22,330 bases of DNA from CAG-791 sp003447895 (GTDB taxonomy: Bacteria > Bacillota > Clostridia > Lachnospirales > Lachnospiraceae), in NCBI GenBank assembly GCA_946620035.1, contig CAMOMX010000030.1:1-22330 (forward strand), read 5' to 3'. Position numbers and translations under genes: made by a program. Positions 1-5,842 of this stretch are shown here, one piece after another. Below the pieces are notes generated by a model that ran no database searches, was not told where the DNA came from, and worked only from the letters and a program-made list of their open reading frames with translations. Each line of letters begins with the position of its first letter. Position 1 is the first letter of the stretch.

Positions 1-1058
1 TCGCCGAGAAATACGGCGACGACAGAAGAAGTAAGATCGAGCAGGATTTTGAAGACCTGGCCACAGAAGATCTGATTCCAAACGTCAATACCGTCATCGC
101 AATGACTTCGCTCGGTTATATCAAGAGAATGACAGTGGATAACTTCAAGGTCCAGAACCGCGGCGGACGCGGCATCAAGGGCGTACAGAAGATCGACAAT
201 GACTATATTGAAGACCTCCTGATGACCAGAACGCATGATATGATCATGTTCTTCACAAGCCTTGGCCGGGTCTACAGCATGAAAGCCTATAGGATTCCGG
301 AAGCCAGCAGAACCGCGCGCGGCACGGCGATCATCAATCTTTTGGATCTCAATCCCGGAGAGAAGGTCACGGCGATCATCCCGATTCTTCACTATGATGA
401 AGAGGCCAATCTCTTTATGGTGACGAAGAAAGGAATCATCAAGAAGACGGCCATCACCGAGTACTCCAACATCCGAAGAAGCGGTATCATCGCGATCACG
501 CTAAGAGAAGATGATGAGCTCATCGAGGTCAAGCAGACAACGAGCGCCAATGACATATTCCTCGTGACCAGGAAGGGTATGTGCATCCGATTCCCGGAGA
601 AATCGGTCAGGCCTCTCGGCCGCACGGCTATGGGCGTCATCGGCATGAATCTGGACGAAGACGACGAGATCGTCGGAATGCAGATCGATACGCAGGGCGA
701 TTCGCTCCTGTTCGCATCCGAGTACGGCATGGGCAAGAGAACAAGCCTGTCTGAATTCAAGGTCCAGAACAGAGGCGGAAAGGGCGTCAAGTGCTACAAC
801 ATCACTAAGAAGACCGGTTATCTGATCGGTGTCAAGGCCGTAACGGATGAGCATGAGATCATGATGATCAATTCCGCGGGCATCATCATTCAGATCAGGG
901 CCTGCGACTTCAAGAACATCGGAAGGATCACTTCCGGCGTCAAGATGATGAATCTTGATGAGGGTATCAAGGTGGTCAAGATCGCCAAGGTCCGCGGCAG
1001 CGATGAAGAGGAACTGGCGGACGATGAGACGGAGGAAACTATGGCGGAAGATAATTGA
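1..1058 (+). CDS. gyrA: DNA gyrase subunit A, C-terminal part (5' truncated)
   Basis: GyrA is the DNA-cleaving and wrapping subunit of gyrase, which introduces negative supercoils in the cytoplasm. The reading frame is already open at base 3, so the gene begins outside the window; about 351 codons are visible. The first residues match the end of the GyrA breakage-reunion domain, and the rest is the beta-pinwheel C-terminal domain that wraps DNA. A GyrA-box-like motif (QNRGGRG) is encoded near base 160 and a second copy (QNRGGKG) near base 765. The protein ends in a strongly acidic tail rich in Glu and Asp, a common GyrA feature. An ATG at 102 is internal and should not be taken as the start. 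An intrinsic terminator follows about 50 bases after the stop. Confidence 0.95.
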   Translation, partial: AEKYGDDRRSKIEQDFEDLATEDLIPNVNTVIAMTSLGYIKRMTVDNFKVQNRGGRGIKGVQKIDNDYIEDLLMTRTHDMIMFFTSLGRVYSMKAYRIPEASRTARGTAIINLLDLNPGEKVTAIIPILHYDEEANLFMVTKKGIIKKTAITEYSNIRRSGIIAITLREDDELIEVKQTTSANDIFLVTRKGMCIRFPEKSVRPLGRTAMGVIGMNLDEDDEIVGMQIDTQGDSLLFASEYGMGKRTSLSEFKVQNRGGKGVKCYNITKKTGYLIGVKAVTDEHEIMMINSAGIIIQIRACDFKNIGRITSGVKMMNLDEGIKVVKIAKVRGSDEEELADDETEETMAEDN

Positions 1059-1105
1059 ATAACAAAATTTGAATAACTTCTGTTATTAAATAACGTCTAT
1101 TTAGG

Positions 1106-1143
1106 AAAAAGGACTGCAGCTGAAAAAGCGCAGTCCTTTTTTT
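1106..1143 (+). terminator. Intrinsic terminator of gyrA
   Basis: GGACTGC (1111-1117) pairs with GCAGTCC (1130-1136), and an inner GCT/AGC closes a GAAAA loop. The stem is preceded by an A-run and followed by a T-run from 1137, a textbook Rho-independent terminator just downstream of the gyrA stop. Confidence 0.9.
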
Positions 1144-1149
1144 ATTATT

Positions 1150-1440
1150 ATTCGGAACCCCGGAACAAAGATCAAAATAAGAGCCGGGGAGTCCGCTCAC
1201 CGGAACGTAATAGTCAGGTTTTGCTAATATTTATCAGTATTTTGTCTAATTGGAGCGGACAAGAGGGTTAGTAAGTGTTAACCTTTCTAAGATAGATTTG
1301 ACTAACTAAAGCCGGAGACAGCGAAAAAGAACAGATCAAATGCACAGTAAGTGAAAATACATATTCAGTAATTGTTCAGCACCCCAGGTCCCAAATGCTT
1401 CGCATTCGGGACTTGGGAGCGTCCGGGGTGCTGATAATTA
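1150..1440. other. AT-rich non-coding stretch with several GC-rich dyads
   Basis: No coding frame is supported here. The stretch holds three sets of complementary segments: CCCCGG (1158-1163) with CCGGGG (1184-1189); GTCCGCTC (1191-1198) with GAGCGGAC (1253-1260); and a long compound hairpin at 1377-1433. The last has outer arms CAGCACCCC and GGGGTGCTG enclosing an inner hairpin, GTCCC-A-AATGC (1388-1398) against GCATT-C-GGGAC (1402-1412), and is followed by an AT-rich tail. GC-rich complementary islands in an AT-rich background are typical of structured RNA, but no known RNA family was recognised. It could be an unannotated small RNA, a palindromic intergenic repeat, or regulatory DNA for the feo operon. 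Confidence 0.35.
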
Positions 1441-1496
1441 TATTTATTCAAATTTGTGAAAAAGTACTGTCTAAATGGAGTTATCTTTGTCTAATT

Positions 1497-1532
1497 GTGT
1501 TAATTAACACTAACGCAGTTAGTTGGTATAAT
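1497..1532 (+). promoter_or_regulatory. Promoter of the feo operon with overlapping palindrome
   Basis: A -35 hexamer TTAACA (1504-1509) and a -10 hexamer TATAAT (1527-1532) are separated by exactly 17 bases, a near-consensus sigma-A promoter. The -35 lies inside a perfect 14-bp palindrome, GTGTTAATTAACAC (1497-1510). The spacer carries a second inverted repeat, ACTAAC-gca-GTTAGT (1509-1523). The arrangement predicts a repressor that blocks polymerase; metal-dependent control of feo genes is the usual case. Confidence 0.75.
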
Positions 1533-1536
1533 CTAC

Positions 1537-1558
1537 TTAGTTAATCAATTTTAACTAA
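1537..1558 (+). promoter_or_regulatory. Candidate operator at the feo transcription start
   Basis: TTAGTTAA (1537-1544) and TTAACTAA (1551-1558) form a perfect 8-bp inverted repeat with a 6-base spacer, placed where transcription from the TATAAT box should begin. Its symmetry and position fit a dimeric repressor. It does not resemble the classic Fur box; a DtxR/MntR-type metal regulator is my inference only. Confidence 0.55.
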
Positions 1559-1608
1559 TCAGAGCACAACAATGATTTGTTTACATCAAGGGAAAGGACA
1601 GAACAGAT

Positions 1609-1821
1609 ATGATGCCTTTAGTGCTTGGAGATTCGGGCCAGGAATATGAGATCCGGAAGATCGGCGGAAACGATGAAGTGAGAACGCATCTGGCTTCCAT
1701 GGGATTCGTTCCCGGTGCAAAAGTGACGCTCGTTTCTGTCAACAACGGCAGTGTGATCGTCAATGTCAAAAATGTGAGAGTAGGAATCAGCGATGTACTC
1801 GCAAAGAGAATCATGGTCTGA
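1609..1821 (+). CDS. feoA: FeoA family ferrous iron transport protein (first copy)
   Basis: FeoA proteins are small cytoplasmic SH3-like (beta-barrel) partners of the Fe(II) transporter FeoB. The 70-residue product has the family pattern: an N-terminal segment with IRKIGGN, then the hallmark stretch around residues 28-40 (LASMGFVPGAKVTLV) and a terminal strand ending in ISDVLAKRIMV. The start at 1609 is one of two adjacent ATG codons behind an AGGA-type site (1595-1598). A second feoA follows 31 bases downstream and feoB after that, so this is the first gene of the operon. Two separate FeoA proteins beside one FeoB are common in gut Clostridia; whether they have distinct roles is not known. 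Confidence 0.9.
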   Translation: MMPLVLGDSGQEYEIRKIGGNDEVRTHLASMGFVPGAKVTLVSVNNGSVIVNVKNVRVGISDVLAKRIMV

Positions 1822-1852
1822 TTCTTAATCATAAAGTCAGGAGGAAATGAAA

Positions 1853-2077
1853 ATGAGAACACTTAAGGATGTTCAAGTAGGAGAAACAGTGAAAGTTGTC
1901 AAACTTCACGGAACCGGAGCTGTTAAACGCAGGATCATGGATATGGGAATCACCAAGGGTGCTGAAATCTATGTGCGCAAGGTCGCTCCTTTCGGAGATC
2001 CTGTGGAAGTCAACGTAAGAGGGTACGAACTCACGGTCAGGCGGGCGGATGCCGAGATGGTGGAAATTGAAGAGTGA
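1853..2077 (+). CDS. feoA: FeoA family ferrous iron transport protein (second copy)
   Basis: This is the second small FeoA-type SH3-like protein, 74 residues when started at 1853. The start is decided by the ribosome binding site: AGGAGG at 1839-1844 is 8 bases from ATG 1853 but only 2 bases from the in-frame ATG at 1847, which would add two residues. The hallmark segment IMDMGITKGAEIYVRKVAPFGDP places it firmly in the family and is closer to canonical FeoA than the first copy. It sits 27 bases ahead of feoB, so all three are surely co-transcribed. It probably docks to FeoB and modulates its GTPase or transport activity. Confidence 0.92.
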   Translation: MRTLKDVQVGETVKVVKLHGTGAVKRRIMDMGITKGAEIYVRKVAPFGDPVEVNVRGYELTVRRADAEMVEIEE

Positions 2078-2104
2078 TACTAATAAAAGAAAGAAGGGAA
2101 ATCA

Positions 2105-4246
2105 ATGAGTCTCAGAATCGCACTCGCAGGAAATCCGAACTGCGGAAAAACAACGTTATTTAATGCCCTTACCGGTTCCACACAGTACGTGGGCAACTGG
2201 CCGGGCGTCACTGTAGAAAAGAAAGAGGGTAAGTACAGGAAGCAGAAAGATGTCATTATCACGGACCTTCCCGGCATCTATTCCCTGTCCCCTTATACCC
2301 TCGAAGAAGTGGTGGCAAGAAACTACCTTCTCAAGGAAAAGCCTGACGCGATCCTCAATATCGTAGACGCGACAAATCTTGAGAGAAACCTCTATCTGAC
2401 CACCCAGTGCATGGAGCTGGGCATTCCGGTCGTGATCGCGCTCAACATGATGGACATCATCGAGAAAAACGGCGATCACATCAATGTGAAGGCGCTCAGC
2501 GACAAGCTCGGCGTCAAGATCGTGGAGATTTCCGCGCTCAAGGGAACAGGCGTTGACAAGGCGGCCGAGGCGGCCATCGACGCGGCAAAGAAGAAAACAG
2601 CCCCTGCTTATCCGAAGTTCAATGAAGAGGTGGAACAGGTTCTGGGCAGCCTTCGCCCTGTTCTGAACAATGTCCCCGAGGACAAGCAGCGCTGGTACGA
2701 GATCAAAGTCTTCGAGAGAGACGAGAAGATCGGCGACCAGATCACTTATGACAAAGAGGCCGCAGAGAAGATCATCGCGGAAGTGGAAAAGAAGATGGAT
2801 GATGATTCCGAGAGTATCATCACCAATGAGAGATATGAGTACATCGCAGGCCTTCTGGAAGGAAGCTATGTGAAGAAGAATGCGGGCAGCATGACCATCT
2901 CCGACAAGATCGACCGCATTGTCACCAACAGGTGGCTGGCAATCCCGATCTTTTTTCTGGTCATGTGGGTGGTCTACTTCCTGGCGATCAATACGATCGG
3001 CGCCATGGGAACGGACTGGGTCAACGATGTCCTGTTCGGAGAGATTGTTCCGGGCGCCGTAGAAGGATTCCTGGACAGCATCGGTACTGCGGACTGGCTC
3101 AAGGGCCTGATCCTGGATGGTATTGTGGCCGGCGTCGGCGCCGTCCTGGGCTTCCTGCCCCAGATGATCGTCCTGTTCATCTGCCTTGCCTTCCTTGAGG
3201 GCTGCGGCTACATGGCTAGAATCGCCTTCATCATGGACCGCATCTTCCGCAGATTCGGCCTCTCCGGAAAGTCCTTCATTCCTATGATGGTAGGAACAGG
3301 CTGCGGCGTTCCCGGCGTCATGGCTTCCCGTACCATCGAAAATGAGAGAGACCGCCGCATGACGATCATGACCACAACTTTCATTCCCTGCGGAGCCAAG
3401 CTCCCCATCATCGGTCTGATCGCAGGCGCCCTGTTCGGAAACAGCGCGCTGGTCGGCTGGAGTGCATATGTTGTAGGTATTGCGGCTATTGTAATCTCCG
3501 GTATCATCCTCAAGAAGACAAAGATGTTTGCAGGCGAGCCCGCTCCCTTTGTTATGGAGCTTCCCGCCTACCACATTCCCACATTGTCGAGCATCTTCCA
3601 CAGTGTGTGGGAGAGAGCCTCTTCCTTTGTCAAAAAAGCGGGAACCGTCATTCTCCTGGCAACCATCCTGGTGTGGTTCATGTCCAGCTTCGGTTTCTTA
3701 AACGGCTCCTTCCAGATGCTTCCCGAGGAGGACTTCATGGAGCACTCCATCCTGGCGGCACTCGGAAACACAGTGGCATGGATCTTCGCGCCTCTCGGCT
3801 GGGGTTCCTGGAAGCCCGCTGTGGCAACGGTTACAGGCCTTATCGCGAAGGAAAATGTCGTAGGTACCTTCGGTATTCTCTACAAGTACGGCGAAGTGTC
3901 TGAGATGGGTGAAGAAATCTGGGCAAATCTGCAGGCAGAGATGACAGCTCTGGCAGGTTACAGCTTCCTGGTATTCAACCTTCTGTGCGCACCCTGCTTC
4001 GCAGCTATCGGCGCCATCAAGAGAGAGATGAACAGCGCCAGGTGGACCTGGTTCGCTATCGGCTATCAGTGCGGATTTGCTTACCTTGCTTCTCTGGTGA
4101 TCTATCAGATCGGAAGCGCTGTGACAGGAAATATGAATCCGGTGGGACTGATCGTCGCGCTGGCAGTATTGGCCGGTACACTGTATCTGCTCTTCAGGCC
4201 TTACAAGGAGGCCACCAGACTCACTACTTCCGCGATAAAGGCGTGA
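2105..4246 (+). CDS. feoB: Ferrous iron transport protein FeoB
   Basis: FeoB is the GTPase-linked inner-membrane permease for Fe(II). The 713-residue product has the usual length. The N-terminal G domain shows G1 GNPNCGKT (residues 9-16), the G2 region NWPGVT (31-36), G3 DLPG (54-57) and G4 NMMD (114-117, a variant of NKxD). A helical guanine-dissociation-inhibitor-like segment follows, then multiple membrane spans from about residue 280. The membrane core carries the expected gate motifs: GCGYMARIAF, GTGCGVPGVMASRT and PCGAKLPI, with Cys residues typical of Fe(II) permeases. The gene follows two feoA genes and precedes two small metal-handling membrane proteins. The frame is intact with no sign of damage. 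Confidence 0.97.
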   Translation: MSLRIALAGNPNCGKTTLFNALTGSTQYVGNWPGVTVEKKEGKYRKQKDVIITDLPGIYSLSPYTLEEVVARNYLLKEKPDAILNIVDATNLERNLYLTTQCMELGIPVVIALNMMDIIEKNGDHINVKALSDKLGVKIVEISALKGTGVDKAAEAAIDAAKKKTAPAYPKFNEEVEQVLGSLRPVLNNVPEDKQRWYEIKVFERDEKIGDQITYDKEAAEKIIAEVEKKMDDDSESIITNERYEYIAGLLEGSYVKKNAGSMTISDKIDRIVTNRWLAIPIFFLVMWVVYFLAINTIGAMGTDWVNDVLFGEIVPGAVEGFLDSIGTADWLKGLILDGIVAGVGAVLGFLPQMIVLFICLAFLEGCGYMARIAFIMDRIFRRFGLSGKSFIPMMVGTGCGVPGVMASRTIENERDRRMTIMTTTFIPCGAKLPIIGLIAGALFGNSALVGWSAYVVGIAAIVISGIILKKTKMFAGEPAPFVMELPAYHIPTLSSIFHSVWERASSFVKKAGTVILLATILVWFMSSFGFLNGSFQMLPEEDFMEHSILAALGNTVAWIFAPLGWGSWKPAVATVTGLIAKENVVGTFGILYKYGEVSEMGEEIWANLQAEMTALAGYSFLVFNLLCAPCFAAIGAIKREMNSARWTWFAIGYQCGFAYLASLVIYQIGSAVTGNMNPVGLIVALAVLAGTLYLLFRPYKEATRLTTSAIKA

Positions 4247-4352
4247 TCCCGAAACCGGGTCCGGAATTCCGGGACAGAAAACGGATCCGGTAAACGGACT
4301 CAAAAATCTGATATAAAAAAAGCGCATCATTAATAGAATGGAGGTGACAGGC

Positions 4353-4553
4353 ATGGAATGGATTGCCGCCAATATGGGTACGATCGTGGTCAGTCTGATT
4401 CTGGCTGTCATCGTGATCTGGGATATTAAGAAAATTATCAGTGACAGGAAGAAAGGCATCAAATCCTGCGGAATGAACTGCCCCGGCTGCAGCGGGAGCT
4501 GCTCGCACATGGACGCGGAAATTCCGGAGAGATTCAGGGCCAAAAAGAAGTAG
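4353..4553 (+). CDS. FeoB-associated Cys-rich small membrane protein
   Basis: The 66-residue product has one N-terminal membrane span (about residues 8-24), a basic stretch, and a cysteine cluster (Cys39, 43, 46 and 50 in CGMNCPGCSGSC), then a charged C-terminus. Small proteins of this type commonly sit behind feoB in Firmicutes and are named FeoB-associated Cys-rich membrane proteins; their biochemical role is not established. The start is set at 4353 because GGAGGT (4340-4345) lies 7 bases upstream, whereas the ATG at 4338 overlaps that site. Binding of Fe(II) or a redox role for the four Cys is plausible by inference. A tandem 9-base repeat full of stop codons (4554-4571) follows. Confidence 0.85.
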   Translation: MEWIAANMGTIVVSLILAVIVIWDIKKIISDRKKGIKSCGMNCPGCSGSCSHMDAEIPERFRAKKK

Positions 4554-4601
4554 TAGAAGTAATAGAAGTAATCGGGTAATAGCAGGCAGTAAGGAGCTGT
4601 T

Positions 4602-4967
4602 ATGAATGCAGGCACATTGGTCGTTCTTGCTGTAGTCATTGTAATCGCGGCGTTCGCGCTCAAAAACAGTATCGGACACTTCAAAGGGGAAGGAGACTGC
4701 TGCGGAGGCGGCGGAGGAGGGACCCTTCCCGATGAGAAGGAGCTCGAGGGAAAGAAGATCGGTGAGAAGACAGTTCACATCGAGGGAATGCACTGCGAGA
4801 ACTGCAAGAACAGAGTCGAGAGGGCGATCAACCGAATAGACGGGGCCGTCGCCAAAGTAAATCTCAAAAAGAAGACGGCAGTGGTATCTTTTGACCGGGA
4901 GATCAGGGACGAGGATATCGTGAAAGCCGTGACGGACCAGGACTACACGGTCGTATCGATTGAATAA
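4602..4967 (+). CDS. Membrane-anchored heavy-metal-associated (HMA) domain protein
   Basis: The 121-residue protein begins with a hydrophobic anchor (about residues 4-20), followed by a linker with a Cys-Cys pair and a glycine run (residues 33-40), then an HMA (CopZ/Atx1-like) ferredoxin-fold domain from about residue 55. The metal site GMHCENC (Cys65 and Cys68) is intact, and the end of the domain, YTVVSIE, is typical. Soluble HMA proteins usually carry Cu(I); here the domain is tethered to the membrane and is the last gene of an iron-transport operon, so copper chaperoning, iron handling or metal sensing are all possible. AAGGAG ahead of ATG 4602 supports the start. A strong terminator follows. 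Confidence 0.85.
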   Translation: MNAGTLVVLAVVIVIAAFALKNSIGHFKGEGDCCGGGGGGTLPDEKELEGKKIGEKTVHIEGMHCENCKNRVERAINRIDGAVAKVNLKKKTAVVSFDREIRDEDIVKAVTDQDYTVVSIE

Positions 4968-4989
4968 GGGTCCGGAACAGGTGTTTATG

Positions 4990-5031
4990 ATCCGGAGAAT
5001 TTGGGAAAACCTAAATTCTCCGGATATTTTT
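4990..5031 (+). terminator. Intrinsic terminator of the feo operon
   Basis: ATCCGGAGAATTT (4990-5002) pairs perfectly with AAATTCTCCGGAT (5013-5025); three further pairs, one of them G-U, close an AAAA loop. A T-run at 5027-5031 follows. It cleanly separates the feo operon from trmB. Confidence 0.92.
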
Positions 5032-5059
5032 GTTATTCGCTGTCAAAATATGGTAGAAT
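5030..5059 (+). promoter_or_regulatory. Probable promoter of trmB
   Basis: An extended -10, TGG-TAGAAT (5051-5059), lies 18 bases downstream of a weak -35 TTGTTA (5030-5035). The -35 overlaps the end of the preceding terminator T-run, which places transcription initiation right after feo termination. Confidence 0.5.
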
Positions 5060-5094
5060 GAAGCTTGATTCTGCTGTTGCGGAGGTACCATCCA

Positions 5095-5154
5095 ATGGAA
5101 AAATCATCGGATCCTGCCCGCATTCGGCGCATCGGTCCGCTCAGCGGGCACTGA
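5095..5154 (+). CDS. Possible 19-residue leader peptide ahead of trmB
   Basis: ATG 5095 is preceded by a perfect GGAGGT (5081-5086) with 8-base spacing, better than the ribosome binding site of trmB itself. The frame encodes 19 residues (MEKSSDPARIRRIGPLSGH) and stops at 5152-5154, only three bases before an ATG (5158) in the trmB frame. A 7-bp stem, TGCCCGC (5115-5121) with GCGGGCA (5144-5150), lies within it. Its position suggests a leader for translational coupling or attenuation, but expression is unproven and the peptide matches nothing I know. Confidence 0.4.
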   Translation: MEKSSDPARIRRIGPLSGH

Positions 5155-5178
5155 TTTATGACAGGAGTGACTGAATCT

Positions 5179-5820
5179 ATGAGGCTTAGAAATATTCCGG
5201 GAGCAAGACAGACGATTGCAGAGAGTCCGTGGATCGTACAGGATCCGGTCTCTGTAAAGGGAAAGTGGAAGGAGAGATTCGGAAACGATCATCCGGTCTA
5301 TCTGGAAATCGGAACCGGAAAGGGCAAATTTATCAATCAGCTGGCGCTGGAAAATCCGGAAATCAATTATGTCGGCATCGAGAAGTATTCCAGCGTACTG
5401 ATCCGGGCACTGGACAAGCTGGATGAATCGCAGATTTCCAATCTTCTCTTTATAAGAGGAGACGCAGAGCTGATCTGTGAATATTTTGGCGAGAAGGAGG
5501 TGGACCGGATCTATCTCAATTTCTCTGATCCGTGGCCCAAGGACAGACACGCCAAGAGGAGGCTTCCCAGCAAGGAATTTCTCAGAAGATTCGCGCAGAT
5601 CCTCCGCGATGACGGTACGATCGAATTCAAGACGGACAACCGCGCGCTGTTTGATTTCGCGGTGGAGGAAGTGGAAGCCGGGGGCTTTGAGATCCTTAAG
5701 ATCACCTATGACCTTCACAATGATCCGGTCATGAATCAGGGAAATATCATGACGGAATACGAGGAGAGGTTTTCCGCGAAGGGAAACCCGATCTGCAAGT
5801 ATATTCTGGGAAAAGCATAG
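5179..5820 (+). CDS. trmB: tRNA (guanine-N7-)-methyltransferase
   Basis: TrmB methylates N7 of G46 in the variable loop of tRNAs using S-adenosylmethionine. From ATG 5179 the product is 213 residues, the usual length in Firmicutes, and begins MRLRNIPGA, the typical family start; an in-frame ATG at 5158 would add seven residues. The SAM-binding motif EIGTGKG is at residues 43-49, the family signature FSDPWPK at 115-121, and conserved C-terminal pieces (FKTDNR, GNIMTEYEERFSA) are present. AGGAG (5163-5167) is 11 bases from the start. A dacF-type gene follows after 22 bases, so the two are probably co-transcribed. Confidence 0.95.
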   Translation: MRLRNIPGARQTIAESPWIVQDPVSVKGKWKERFGNDHPVYLEIGTGKGKFINQLALENPEINYVGIEKYSSVLIRALDKLDESQISNLLFIRGDAELICEYFGEKEVDRIYLNFSDPWPKDRHAKRRLPSKEFLRRFAQILRDDGTIEFKTDNRALFDFAVEEVEAGGFEILKITYDLHNDPVMNQGNIMTEYEERFSAKGNPICKYILGKA

Positions 5821-5842
5821 AAATGAAGAAGGGACTGGTTTT

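Noticed and set aside
2156..3601. Long open frame antisense to feoB (481 codons)
   Set aside because: It is a codon-bias shadow of feoB: no ribosome binding site, no recognisable domain, and the sense frame has a full set of FeoB motifs.
4260..4271. Palindrome CCGGAATTCCGG after feoB
   Set aside because: It has no T-run and lies inside the operon before the Cys-rich gene; it could affect RNA stability but is not a terminator.
4554..4571. Tandem TAGAAGTAA x2 after the Cys-rich protein gene
   Set aside because: Only two short copies, rich in stop codons; most likely small slippage rather than a functional repeat.
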